DNA from: Phoenix dactylifera
Taxonomy: Eukaryota; Streptophyta; Magnoliopsida; Arecales; Arecaceae
DNA length: 64,000 nt
NCBI RefSeq assembly: GCF_009389715.1
Contig: NC_052393.1
Span: 6,543,501 to 6,607,500 of the forward strand
Direction of reading: 5' to 3'
Positions 24,176 to 36,939 of the stretch are shown piece after piece (positions within the stretch are counted from its first letter, which is position 1; every line of letters starts with the position of its first letter). A model generated the notes under the pieces. The model did not search any database, was not told the DNA's origin, and worked only from the letters and a program-made list of their open reading frames with translations. The translations under genes and the position numbers were made by a program.

Positions 24176-26301
24176 AAGGGTGGAGACAAAGATGATACAT
24201 TAGGCTATTCAGTATTAACCCCTTTACATAATTACATCACATATCATCTTTTTCATAGGATGGTTGTGACCCGTCTTCCTAACTCTTATGCATATTCAAT
24301 TAAACTCTTTCTCGGATACTACAATCCAGACACTTAACAATTAAGAAGAATCATCAAAAACTGAATAACAACTTTATTTTTCTTTATTTACACAAAAATT
24401 ACATAGCTATTGAATGGATAGCGCCGACGTACCATCTGGCATGCTCACCATGGGCATGTTGCATCCCTCATGTTCTCTTTTAGAACTAAAGAAACTAATA
24501 GTACCGAGCTAGCACTTAAATATACGAAATAGTCATCAAATCATATGCCATCAGATGGCAAATATTGAATAAATCATAGACCAAAGATTTTCAGCCATGA
24601 ACATTAGTTTCTTTTTCGTAAAGAGGAAATAACTTAGTTGTCTACTTTATTTTGTGCAGAATGATGCACCATAGACAGAATCAATAGGGTGTTGTGACAA
24701 ATGAAAGATTTGTATCCGTGTGCCGTGGCAACAACACAATTAGTGAAGCTATGGTGGTGTTACAGAAATGAAAGGGCTGGGCGTGGACGCGTTGCCGGTC
24801 GTCATCCTTCAATGGCATCGGGCCTTTGCGGTGGAATTATGTCCCGGGTCTTATGGGACGAGCCTTCGTTACGTGCATGTTTGGTACCGTAAAATACTGT
24901 ACATGTTGATCGGTGACCATCGCATTATTAATGTAGGAATGGGGAGGCTTTCGTACAATCTCTCAACCGTGTGTTCGAGAAACCAACGTTGAGGTAAATG
25001 TGAGGTTCAGAGAGCCTGTAAGATGAGCAGTGTGGCAGCTATCCGAGCATGCGCAACTTTTTGTAGTGTAAAATATGAACCATAGAGGATCTGTAGCCGT
25101 CAAAATTAGATGCATAAGTCATGACAAGTCAGCACTTAAGCCTAAGCTTTTGGGCTATCTAATAGAGAAAATTAACATGTTATGAATATTGCACATTAAT
25201 TATTTCCATTGCATATAGCAAAAGGATAGGATCAGGATTCAGCAAACTGCACATGTGATGGACTTAGCACTGTAGCAAGATGTACGTATGAGCACATCAA
25301 TTGTTAGTGTACATTCTCTAAGTTTGACGCCACTAAAATTTGAATCCGGGATCTTTTCCAAGAAAAAAAGTCCTTACGAGAGGTGTAGAATATATTTCCT
25401 CGGATTCAACAGAGAAATTAGCTATTGATTGCTCGAATTTTAACATAATGTTAGGATCCTCGTGCATAATATTTTAATGAATATTTGATGGATGGCTGTT
25501 GATCATCAAATAGTAAATATTATTTTCTCTTTCACAGCCTACTAAATCCTCCTCAAGTTAACGAGGTGAACCGGGTTTGATAGCAAGACATCAAACCGGT
25601 TTAATAACACAGACCCACGTTATATGGGCTTGAAAACCGGTTTAACACCGGTTCCGGGGAGATTATTAGGTAAGCTTATCCAAACACTAATGGGACTCGA
25701 GTGCATTCAATAACTGGAAGCCTTGATCCAGACCCTAAAATAGTTTAGGCCCATGGACGAGCCTTGGGCTCCAAAAGCGAAATGCCCAAAATAGTTGGGC
25801 TTTGACTTGGTTTTCAGAGAGAACAAACTCTCCCTGGTCCCAACTCCCAACGAACCCACCCCCCGCCAAAATCGCTACTTCTCCCATCCCCCTCTCTCGC
25901 CTCGAGGGAGGCATGACCAAACCTGAGAAAAATATTAACATCTAATAATAACTATGTTATATATATAAAGTTATTTTGGACTCCGGAAAAGCTGGCAAAG
26001 TTATAATAAAATAATATATTATAATAAAACATGCCTAAATTCATTGATATAAATCTAAAACAATACCAAATTAAATTATAAATCTATGCGAAGCTCGGGC
26101 TCTCCGTCTCGATAATTTTCTTTTTCCCTTCTCTATCTATGCGAAGTTCATAGAATATTTACTTCCGTTTCCCATTGTTTTCCCCAATTCCACGTCTGGG
26201 TGCAATGTGGTGCGGCGACGGTTTAGTGATGAAGAAAAGATGGAAGAATTAGGGCTTTCTCTTTTCTTTGGCTTGGAGGTCAAGTTAACCCTAACACTCT
26301 G
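24176..26301. other. Spacer in the left copy, no gene identified
   Basis: Positions 24176 to about 24765 align with the right copy. About 24766-25922 has no counterpart there (about 137 bp of different sequence at 44834-44970), so one copy has lost or gained DNA. AACCGGTTTAA-type palindromes occur near 25595-25650. Alignment resumes at about 25923. Confidence 0.5.
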
Positions 26302-26660
26302 TATTGGTTTATGGAGTCAGGTCAATCTGCCCATGATAGGTTGACTCGATCCATTTTATTTGAAGAGAAACAACCCTTCAATGATACCTATTGGATATCT
26401 TATAACTACCGAGGTAGTTAATTTCTGCCTCTATATATGCGGATAGTTGCAAAATAAAAAAATAATAAGAGAAAAAGGAGAACAACGTATAAAGAAAAAA
26501 ATATTGATCTTCCTCTATATTCTTTCTGACAAAAGGGGCTTTTGAGCTACGATCAACAAGCGTTTTTCAATTTTATAATTACGCGGCTAGTGATGTAATC
26601 CGATCTATAACAAGTAAGTATGTATTTGATCCGTTTTGATTATGATAACTTTTTGGTACG
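26302..26660. mobile_element. 359-bp insertion with 5-bp target duplication, probable solo LTR
   Basis: The insert is flanked by CTCTG (26297-26301 and 26661-26665) and is absent from the right copy, which reads ACTCTGAAAAC at the same place. A 5-bp duplication and the start TATTGG (one change from TGTTGG) fit a small LTR-retroelement solo LTR. A TATA-like CTCTATATATG lies inside. The right end GGTACG lacks a perfect CA, so the class is inferred. Confidence 0.65.
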
Positions 26661-27135
26661 CTCTGAAAACTCTAGTGCTTCGTCACGTTCGCGGCTCAGT
26701 CTATGGATCAATTTTGAGGTAGTGTCCTGTTCTCAGTTTCCCCTTTCGCCGTTTATTATCATTCCTTTTTTTTTGTGGATTTTATGGATAGGAGGCTTTC
26801 TTTTTTTCTTTAAGAAAATTGATAGCAGAATTTGGGTTGATGCAATGCATCATATATGCGGGTGGGTAAATGGAGAAGATTTAGCGGAGATGTAATGCTG
26901 ATATGCTCTTTCAGTTAATTTCCTTTTCTGCATGGAATTTGCGTTTTATTTTTCTGGAAATTTTGTGTAGAGTTTCTTCTTTTCACTGAAGGCGTCTGTT
27001 CGGAGCTGCAGGTGTGATTTAAAGAGGGCTTTTCGTTCAGTCTATGGTATGGTATTATTCTGTACTGAGAAGACGTAAGATTTAGTGGTAGTGCCACGAA
27101 AAGAGGTAGCGCATTGGTATTTAGGGTTTTGAAGA
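26661..27135. other. Duplicated 5' leader/promoter region of the AHL exon-1 fragment
   Basis: Corresponds to 45341-45968 upstream of the intact AHL gene. It has only one copy of the leader segment that is tandemly duplicated there. No separate gene is seen. Confidence 0.5.
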
Positions 27136-27412
27136 ATGGATGGTAGACTGAACTCGTCCCAGCCTCTGGGGATGATGGTGGAGACTGGAGAGCAATTCCT
27201 ATGGAGCTGCAGCACCAAATGGTCCCATGGTAGTTCCAAATTCAGAAGGAATGATGCATGGAATCGGTTATCCTTCAATACTATGACTTCTTTGGTAACG
27301 AAACCCATGGATTCACCTGTCTCTTTGTATCATGGCGATGGTATGTCGGGGACTAGACCAAGTGGTGTGCTTAACATGGGTGAGCCAATGAAGAAAAAAG
27401 AAGGAAGGCTAA
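27136..27412 (+). pseudogene. Truncated AHL exon-1 copy
   Basis: Starts MDGRLNSSQPLGMMVE, matching the start of the intact AHL gene at 45969. A 7-bp insertion near 27184 shifts the frame, and a 1-bp deletion later restores it at about RLSFNTMTS. It then reads MDSPVSLYHGDGMSGTRPSG and stops being AHL-like within the first AT-hook (KKKEGRL), exactly where a Harbinger-like element begins. Exons 2-5 and the whole PPC domain are missing, so it cannot encode a working AHL. Confidence 0.92.
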
Positions 27413-28440
27413 GGCCCTGTTTGGGGGAGCTGTTGGCAATAGAGTTGTTGGAAGTAGAGCTGTTCGAAGTAGAGCTGTTGGAAGTAGAGCTTTTATAAAA
27501 AGCTGTTTGCTGTTTGGTAACTACATTTCTAAAGTGCTGTGGCGCTTTAACATTTGTTTGGTAAACAAACTGAGAAAGTACTTTTGTATGACAAAATGAC
27601 CATAAAGGACATTAGTAGTATTATACAATAGTGCATAATAAAATATAATATATATTAATACATAAATATATGATATAGTCTAATATTAATGTAATATAAT
27701 ATTATATTATTATAACATAGTACTATAACATTGTATACTATAGGATAATAATTTGATATAATATTAAATTATTTAACATAACATAATATTATATTTTATT
27801 TTATTTATAGTATAATGCAATAATAAATGTATAAAATATTATAATTATTAGTATAAATTAATTTTTCACTCTTTTGATGACCATTTATTTCTCTAACAAA
27901 TTTTCTAGCTAGATGAAAAAATTAGTTAAATAATTACTAATATTTTTATTTATTTATTTATTTATTTATTCTTTCATTTATATACATATTTATTTATTTA
28001 TTTATTTTCTTTTTTTCCTTTTTTTTCTTTCCTTTTTCTTCTTTTTCTTTCCCTTTCTTTTTTCTTCTCTTCTTCTCCTTCGTTCCTCCTTTTCCTTCTT
28101 CTCCTTTCTTCTCCCGCGAGGCCGGTGGCGCCGGAAGAGGGCCGGGTCGCGGCGGCCGCGGGAGGAGGCCCGGGAGGGGAGTGGGACGGTGGGCCCCGGC
28201 GACCGCGGGGGGAGGGGGGCTCGGGAGGAGGCCGGGACGGCGGGCTGTGGCGACCGCGGGGGAGGGGGGCTCGGGAGGGGGCCGGGACGGCGGGTCGCGG
28301 GGGGAGGGGGGCTCGGGAGGAGGCCGGGACGGCCGGCTGTGGCGACCGCGAGGGGAGGGGGGCTCGGGAGGGGGCCGGGACGGCGGGCCACGGGGGGAGG
28401 GGGGCCTCGGGAGGGGGCCGGGACGGCGGGCTGCGGCGCC
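27413..28440 (+). mobile_element. Harbinger-like element, copy 2, truncated at the duplication junction
   Basis: It begins GGCCCTGTTTGGGGGAGCT directly after TAA. It follows the same order as copy 1 (AGCTGTTTGCTGTTTGGTAA block, AT-rich part, (ATTT)n, pyrimidine tract, GC-rich minisatellite). It ends abruptly at 28440 in the GC-rich part, where the second copy of the duplicated block begins. The right terminal repeat is missing. Frames in the GC-rich repeats are artefacts. Confidence 0.85.
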
Positions 28441-31400
28441 TAATTTCTTTAATTGTTAAATTGAATACCTAGGTCTCTTAGAAACAAACCAACTAGCTAA
28501 TTTAAACCACTCCCATAAGTTAAGAACGGCTTGGCTTCGTGTGGCATAGCAGCACTTTGGTTGCTGAAGAGACTTTTACGAAAGTAACGGCTGGCCCTCA
28601 CAGAATCCGACAGCATGCATTAATCCTCCAACTGCAAGCAAATTAGCAGAAGGAAGTAAGGCATCCAATCCAAATCACCTTTTGTCGTGTCTATATAATG
28701 CTCTATTTCATGCAATCCAGAAGCAAGAGCTTTTGCCACCCTCCCTTTGAAATCTCCACCATCGTGGGCAGTCCAGGTGAAGGCATGTCAGCAACTTTTC
28801 CTGTTGGAGGCACCACCATGGGCAGTCCAGGTGGAGGCATGCCTGCTTCCTCTGCAGGGGATGCAGGGGACACCCCCGCCATACTTCTTGACAAGGATTT
28901 CCTCAAAAAGTTCCGCGTTATGGACGATGCTATACGGCATGACAACTTGCGGGAGCTCCTGAAGCATGTTGAGGGACCTGTGAACCTATCGGGGGACCCG
29001 TTGCTCAGCGTGGTGATCGCCTGCGGGGAAGAGCAAGCTCGCGATCAAGCTGTTGGCGAACATGCCACCGGAGAAACTAATGGACAAGAATTTTAATGAC
29101 GACACAGCCCTCCATGTGGCGGTGGAGGAGGGAGATGAGAGGGTGGTGGAGGCATTGGTCAAAAAGAATACCACCCAGCTCAACCTGCTCGGGCTAAGAA
29201 CAAGCAGAAGGAGATCCCGCTGCACAAGGCCGCGCTGTTCGGACAGAGCCGAATCTTCTGGAACCTGGTGAGGCACGGGCACTGCAGCGACGTGTTTGCA
29301 TTGAAGGAGAACGGCGACAAACATCTTGCATTGTGCCATCGTGAGCAAGGCACCCGGTTCGTACCAATACCATGCATTTTTTTTTTTTTTTTTGAGCAAA
29401 GTACCATCTCTCTGATAAAGTACTACGGGCAACTTTATCTTTAAGTTTTTTTTTTTGGTACATCTTTATCTTTAAGTTCATACTTGTTTTTTTCTATCAA
29501 GTTTTCGGCATGGATTTTAGAGCGAAAAGAAAATTCTTCACTTTACTTTCAGTGTAAAGCTGTTGAACCTCCATCAGTCATATAATCTATGCTTCTTTTT
29601 TTTTTTGATGGTAATATAATCCATGCTTTTTAAGAAGCACAATACTTTTTATTAGAGATTCGGCACCACTCATTGCTTGTTCCTGTACATGTTTTGTAGA
29701 GCTGGCATTGGAGATAGCAACAAAGTATCAAAACTGATGTCTCGTCGGAATACAAAGGCTGTCACACCTTTACAGCTAATGGTGACCATTCCGGAGGCAT
29801 TTCCAAGCCAATCTGAGCTTGGGCCTCTTGAATCCCTCATCTATGAATGTTAGCACTCTACTCTCTCTTTTTCCTATTTGTAGTGGTTTAGAGAGAAAAT
29901 AGAAGTCTCTGATTTTAATGTGATATTGAAAATTAATTGCGCTATCATATTCTCCTTTCCGATCGATTACCTAAAAAAGAACCTTGATGCGAACATTCAT
30001 TGCAGAGTTCCGAACAAAACCATCGTATATTAGTTCATAAATAACCTTTCCAATTTTTAACACACAATATCAACAATATCTAATTTCAGAACCTATTATC
30101 ACTTGCTTTTTTTTTGAGAAAACAAACCCTATCATCATTGGCTTATCTCTTTGAGCAAGCTAGCACAACTGCTCCAAATGTTCCAATTGTTCCACAAATC
30201 CTCTACGCCCCCTCTCCTCCAGTATTCCCTGGTACTTGGGTGCTGTACTGTAAGCCTCAGGAAGACTGAGCACCATCACCCAAAAACCATAAGATATGAT
30301 AAATTAAGAAATGGTATAGGTAAAGAATTTCTAAGAAATGGCACTAGGTAAAAAATTATACAAATAAAATCGATTTATTTACCTATAGATTTACTTGTTT
30401 TGTTTTGTACAATCATGTCATAAGCCATTACTTACTGTCGATCCTAACTATGGTGGGATTTATGAAACATGTCATAGCTTAGCATATACCTTAGTCCCAT
30501 GTTCTTCTATTCTATATTTCAGGGATACCTTTGGAAGAGACACATGAAAAGCCTGTAGAGGAGTCATCAGTGCGTGAAACCTCCGATCCACGATACAAGG
30601 TAAAGATCCAGTACTGCTCTTATATCAACCTTCACGTATGAGGCGATGGGCGGACTATAAAAATGGACAACTATATGTCTTAGATGAAGTGCATTTATGG
30701 TTTTACGTGAAAATTAATAAGTCTTAGATAGCTAACTTATAAGGGAAGGTGAGATATTAAGTTATAAATTCATACTAGGATGAGCTCAAGTGGCAACCTT
30801 GTGTGGATAATCTGGATATGTGGATGCTGTGACCCCCTGTCCAATTTTCTTTTAAAATAAGATCTTCCATTTTCCCAAAACATGGAGAGCAGGGATTCTC
30901 GTTCATCATTAGGAGTTTCCCAACAATATGCTAATGGACCCGTTGTTGTGATGTTTGGAATGGATTTCTGTTGTTTCAAGTGCCTGGTTTAAATGAGATA
31001 TCTTAAATAAGCACACCCTAATAAATAATCATTTAACGTTTTGTCATATAAATCTAAGAAAATTTGGACATATATGACCTAATTAATCAATCTTTCTTTC
31101 CCTCTTTTCGAGCCTGATATTGGATACCTGTCGAATTATATTCTTGCAGTTGTGAACATTGGAAGAATGCAATTGGCATGATAAAAAAAAAAGCTAATAA
31201 TACAAAAATTGAGTACTAGAATTATCACTATATATGTATGTATAATGTAGGTGTGTATATATGTATGTATCTATATATATGTGTGCGCACTCATGCGCCC
31301 ACCTACAAATCAGTTGGATATAGGTGAGAAGAATGTAAATGATCTTTAAGGGAAAATAATGTTTGACTTCTAATGCAAACTTCTAGAATGCATGTAGGGG

Positions 31401-32217
31401 GAAAATAAAAAGGAAAAATATTGCAGAAGAAACCATTCATGTCAAGCACTTTCAGATTTCTTAGAAGAGAATGCCGTGGGCCACCCGTTAGTGCACTTGA
31501 AAGAATGTAGATACAAATAATTAAGAAATTGTTGCTCCATCATAAATCAAAACAACAACCTTTTCGGTCATCATGCCCTCATTTCCTCGGCCATCCCCAT
31601 ACGGGCATCATACACAAACATGTGTACTTGGGCCTATGAACAACATCTATATATGAAAATTTTTCCACTATGAAAAATACAGTATCAATTGTTTCATTTC
31701 AAGCATCAGCAAAAGAAATATTTTTCTAAATATTATGAGACATTCACTAGGGATTTTTTACTCCTCACACTAAAAAATTTACTCACATTTTTTTCTTTTT
31801 ATTCCAATATACGATTATCTTGATATTCATATTTGTTTATCATCTTTTAAACGAAAAACATGAGGCATGTTGGAGCATATACAGGACAATGAATGCCTAC
31901 AGCTTGTGACGACATCTCGGAGAAAATTTCCAGCAAATTATGCCTCTTTTTTTGACATGTTGGAATTGGCTTGCATTCCAGGTATTGGCTCTTTTTATAT
32001 AATTTGTGGTTAGAGGTAAAGCTATAAATATGCTAATATTTGGTTGATTTTAATGAACTATATATGTTTTTGCAGTTAATTGGGGCTCGGATACTTGTTT
32101 TCAACATTTTAAAGCAATGTGAGTTTTAGCATACAAGTCATTACTCTTTTCTGGTAAACCTTGCTTCATTATGAGCTTGTTTTATATACTTGATCATAAC
32201 TTAATATAGATTACCCT

Positions 32218-34425
32218 TGTCACGCCCCGAACCGGGGCCCGGGGCGCGAGCAGACGCCGCGCTACCTGCAGGGGCGGACCCCGCAGGCACGCAAGGCAGA
32301 TAAATCAGATCAACCATCAATAACTATATAAAGATAAATTCCAGTTTCATATCAAATGGTCGACATACACATATGTCAAAAGAAAAGTCAATATCTACTA
32401 GCTAAATACATCATGATCACTCCCATCCCATAATCCCCATAATCATGTCATCACCTGCAAAATTGTAAATAGTAGGAGTGAGCTAACAGGCTCAGTAGGC
32501 AACATCATGCAATAAAGTCATCAATATAACATGTCATAATGCATATAAAAAGCAGCTAAAATTCATAAATCCAAAAAATCCACACGATAATCCGTAAACC
32601 CGATCCGAGACTCAAAATAACTCAACCGCATGACTACGGCCACATCACCTAGTGGCATGGTTACACCGAAGTGCCAATACAACTCTCCGAAAGAGCCGCT
32701 CCACTGAGCCAACGCATCACTGTTGCCGCACCCCCTGGTGCCAATCTCACGCTCCACCGAGCCGCTCCAAAGAGCAAAACGCACCCCTGTGCCGCCACTA
32801 TTCTATCACCGGTGGTCGCGGTGTCGGAACTAGTTCCTCAGTACAAGTCGACAGGGCCAACGTATCATCCCATTGGCGGGGCCTAGACTATAGTCACGCG
32901 GATTTTAAAAATCAATAAATCAACTTTCCACATGGTAAATTTCCAAATCAAAGTCATGATCATACTCCCAATAGTAAAGTACATAACAGTTTATGAAATT
33001 AAATATTAAATTCTATTCTAACACAAATGCCAATAATAAAATCATAACATCAACATATGCAAGATACATGTTAAAATTCTACTTTAAAGCAATAGGTCAC
33101 CTACCTGGGCTAGCTTAACAATCCCTGCCACGGATATCACGAACCCTGATTGAAACATAACATTAATTATTTAATTAACTATGAAACATAATTTAAACTA
33201 ATTCCAACCTCTTAAACTCCTAAGTTCATAGATCCAAGAATGGGCCCCCAAGATCAACATAGACCCTAAGAACAAGTAAACTAATCCAAAAATCAGAATC
33301 CTTTAACCCAAAACCAATTGTGGCCCAACACAGATTAGGCCCAATTGAACCAAACCAGATTACAGGTCCAGATCAGATCTCAGACCCAAACCAACCCAGT
33401 CCACAGATCCAATTAGGTCCAACTCAGCCCAAAACAGGTCCCCAGCCCAACCCAAACCAGATCTGATCAGACCAGATTAGATCAAATCTTGACGAACCTG
33501 ATTACACTCAAGTCAGACTAACCCAAATTTCTGACTCAGATTCAGACCATAACCCAAACCCATTCACTCAACCCAGATCAAACCCAATTCACGGAATAGG
33601 TGGAACCGGTTCATAGCCCCAACCGGTTTAGGTTCTGGTCCAAAATTGAGGCACGGAAATCAAAGCAAGAACAAACCCAGGAAGAAGAAAGAAGAAGAAG
33701 AAGCAGAAGAAAGAGAAGAAGAAGAAGAAGAAGAAGAAGAAGAAGGGGGAGGAAGGAAGAAGGGGGGGTGGCTGATGGTTCCGGTCGGCCTTCGGCGGCC
33801 CGACCGTGGCCCTCGGCGGCGGCACTCGGCCAGCCGCCGTCGGCCACACCACTGTCACGAGCGGCGCGGAAAGAGAAGGGGAAGAGAAGAAGGAGAGAAG
33901 AAAGGGAGGAAAGAGGGGAGACCGGGGCTGGGAAGCCCGGCCCCCGTTCGCCCACCTCCGGCCGAACTCGTTTCGGCCGGATTGACCCCGGCCGGCCACC
34001 GTCGGCCGACCGAAATTCACCAAATCTTCCCCGAAACAGGGGAAGTGCAACCGATAACATCCCTCATTCATCTCCCCCTAAATTCATAAAAGTAATGAAT
34101 AGGTTGTCTTTCTCACCTCCGGTCGTCGACGATTGGTTCCCGCGGCGACGGTGGCTCCGGCATCCTCTCAGAGAAAGGAGAAAAAGAGGGGGAAAGCTTA
34201 AATTTTTAGAGGGATGGGAAGGGATGGGCTCCTCTGAGAGTTTCTTAACTCTCTTTACGAAGAAGAGAGAGAGAGAGAGAGAGGGGGGGGGGGGTTTGCG
34301 GGGGTTTCGCTGGCGTTCGGCCGGCGTGGTATCGTGGGGAGACCACGAAGAACAGATTGAAGTCGGCATCCATTGCCGACTTCAATTCATTGGGCCCAAG
34401 GACGGGCCAAATTCAGATCTTTACA
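32218..34425 (-). repeat. 3' LTR of the chromovirus (left)
   Basis: On the plus strand it begins TGTCACGCCCCGAACC and ends GATCTTTACA. It contains an (AAG)n tract near 33690-33745, GC-rich sequence and a GA run near 34265. Open frames such as 33600-34439 are low-complexity artefacts. Confidence 0.93.
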
Positions 34426-34472
34426 CTCTAACCAACTAAAAAAAATTTCGTCCTCGAAATTAAAACATACCT

Positions 34473-35660
34473 CAATCCAAGAACAAGGCAGGAAACTTCT
34501 CTCTCATCTCCTCCTCCAGTTCTCAGGTAGCTTCTCTCTCACTGTGATTGCTCCACTGCACTTTTACATAAGGAATCGTGCGCCTCCTCAAACTTGGTCC
34601 TTCCTATCCACTATACGGATAGGCTGCTCAACATAAGAAAGATCTGCGCGAAGCTGCAAAGGTGCTACTTCAATCACATGACTGGGATCAGCAATATACC
34701 TCCTCAACATAGAGACATGGAAATAGAATGAACCCCCGATAAAGCAGGTGGAAGTGCCAGCTTATAAGCAACAGCTCCAACTCTCTCGAGAATCTCGAAT
34801 GGTCCCACATATCTCGGGCTGAGCTTACCCCGAACTCCAAATCGCATTACCCCTTTAGAAGGGGACACTTTGAGAAAAACATGATCTCCGATTTGGAATT
34901 CCAGATCCCGCCTCCTGATATCAGCATAACTCTTCTGTCTGCTTTGAGCTGCCCGAAGTCACTCTCTGATCAGCTTAACCTTCTCCACTGTCTGCTGAAT
35001 AATCTCTGGACCCAGAATCTTCCTCTCCCCCACATCATCCCAACAGATAGCTGATCTACACTTCCTACCATACAAAGCCTCATAAGGAGCCATCTGAATA
35101 CTTGCCTGGTAGCTATTGTTATAAGCAAACTCTACCAACGACAAATGATGATCCCAAGAACCCCTCATATCAATAGAACATGCTCTCAGCATATCCTCTA
35201 GAATCTGAATGGTCCTCTCGGACTGACCATCTGTCTGTGGATGAAAGGTTGTACTGAAGCTAAGAGTGGTCCCCAAAGCTTTGTGCAAACTGCCCTAGAA
35301 ATGAGCTACAAATCGGGAGTCTCTGTCAGACACTATAGATACTGGAACTCCATGCAGCCGCACGATCTGTTCAATGTACAACTCTGCAAATCTCTATAGT
35401 GTCATCCCAGTCTTAAATGCTAGGAAATGTGCTAATTTGGTCAATCTGTCTACAATCACCCAGACTGAATCATTACCTCTGAGGGTACGAAGTAGCCCTG
35501 ACACAAAATCCATCGTAATATGCTCCCACTTCCACTCTGGGATCGGAAGGGGCTGAAGCATACCAGCTGGTCTCTGATGCTCAATCTTAACTTGCTGACA
35601 AGTTAAGCATTGAGATACAAACTAGGCAATCTCTCTCTTCATATTGGTTCCATTCAACAG
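34473..35660 (-). pseudogene. Integrase-chromodomain fragment of the chromovirus
   Basis: Minus-strand frames give an integrase core ([14 protein letters not shown], then TTFHPQTDGQSERTIQILED and VEFAYNNSYQASIQMAPYEA) and then a C-terminal chromodomain-like part (RTIPYVKVQW...EREAT-stop-ELEEEMREKFPALF). Stops and frameshifts interrupt it, including a stop in place of a conserved Trp. The FHPQTDGQSER motif and trailing chromodomain place it in the chromovirus branch. Confidence 0.85.
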
Positions 35661-35936
35661 AACACCACTATCCAGATCCCTATATTATTTTTGGTTACTG
35701 ACAGGGGATGCACTGTGATGATCAGTACTGTGAGCCTCCTCCATACATATTTCCTTCTTCAGACTGTAGGATCAATCTGGAACACCAACTCTGCCAATCG
35801 AACCTCAATGAGCCTTCCTGTGTCTCCTTCCAGATGATCTCCATATTTTAGGCCTCTGTCAACTAGATCATCATAATCAGTCAGTGAACAGAGACTAAAC
35901 CGCATGACGCAAGGCGAGGCCTCAGTCTTCCTCAAT

Positions 35937-36614
35937 TCATCTCATCCTAGATTTAGGGCGTCTTGGACAGGAGCTGGTGCAAACGGGGACAGCCAGCCGA
36001 TCGAACTCAGCCTCATAGTCCTCCACGGTCATACTCCCTGAGAGAGGCTCAGGAAACTCCTTCTCCAGCTCCTGATACGACTGGAAGGGAAAATAGTTGG
36101 AGTAGAAGGCCATCGAAATCCCGGCCAGGTCACAGATCCTACATCCTGCATCATGGTCCTCTCCACAGGACTCCCACCAATGATGAGCACGGTCCTGAAG
36201 CATATAGGTGGCAAATATGATCTTCTCCTCCTCAGTACAACCCATGGCCCTGAAGGCCTTCTCCATCTCATCTATCCAATATTCGGCCTCTTGGGGATCG
36301 GTAGTTCCCTTGAAGGCCGGAGGAGCCAACTTCCTGAACTCTGCTATACTCCTCCCCTGATCTGAAGAACTAGTAGATGGAAATAGCTGCTGTGGTTCCC
36401 TCTGCTGTCGAACTAACCCAACAACCTCTCTAATCAGCTCCAACACCTGGGTCGGTCCTCCCATCCTGCTCTCCTGGCCATGATCTGGTCCATCCAATAC
36501 CGTCTGATCAATCTCGTCCTCCTGAACTCTCTCAGTCGGATGAGAAGTGGCTGGATCACTCTCGATAGTCTCGATCAGGCGACGAGGTGCCACACGTGCT
36601 CGGCGGGGCGGCAT
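35937..36614 (-). pseudogene. gag N-terminal fragment of the chromovirus
   Basis: A 225-residue frame starts MPPRRARVAPRR and holds the retrotransposon gag core (FRKLAPPAFKGTTDPQEAEY, IIFATYMLQDRAHHWW, ELEKEFPEPLSGSMTVEDYE). It stops before the CCHC zinc knuckle. Integrase sequence follows after a short stretch, so protease and reverse transcriptase have been deleted. Confidence 0.88.
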
Positions 36615-36921
36615 GCTGATACATACACAAATAAAACAACATTAGGGTTAGATTCATCCACCCTAAGATTTTCTACCCCACTCTCATTTCTTCGCATATG
36701 TCCCTATATTCCTAAGTTTTTTTTTTATTATTATTAATTATTATTTACACAAATAATACAACATTAGTGTTAGATCCATCCACCCTAAGATTTTCTACCC
36801 CACTCTCATTTCTTCACATGGTGTCCCTATATTCCTAAGTTTTTTTTTTCATCAATTATTATTATTTATTATTATATATATTTTGATTCTGTTTTAATGT
36901 CCCTAGTGATCTTTAACCTGT

Positions 36922-36934
36922 GCTCTGAATACCA
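36922..36934 (-). other. Primer-binding site of the chromovirus
   Basis: On the minus strand TGGTATTCAGAGC follows the 5' LTR by a few bases. It is the initiator-Met-tRNA site TGGTATCAGAGC with one inserted T, and it fixes the element's orientation. Confidence 0.8.
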
Positions 36935-36939
36935 ATAAA

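Larger units (their letters stand above)
15541..27412. repeat. Tandem duplication, left copy
   Basis: Sequence from 15541 (TAATTCCTTTAATTG...) matches 28441 onward through the whole ankyrin gene, its introns, the downstream spacer and the first part of AHL exon 1, ending at 27412, which corresponds to 46251. Differences are substitutions, frequent 1-bp indels and later transposon insertions. The copy holds the intact ankyrin-PGG gene and the truncated AHL exon 1. Confidence 0.93.

Noticed and set aside
28002..28472. Gly/Arg-rich and Pro-rich frames
   Set aside because: They come from a GC minisatellite in the truncated Harbinger-like copy.
33600..34439. 279-codon plus-strand frame
   Set aside because: It lies within the chromovirus LTR, across an AAG microsatellite; the matching frame in the other LTR (38335-38793) is broken differently.
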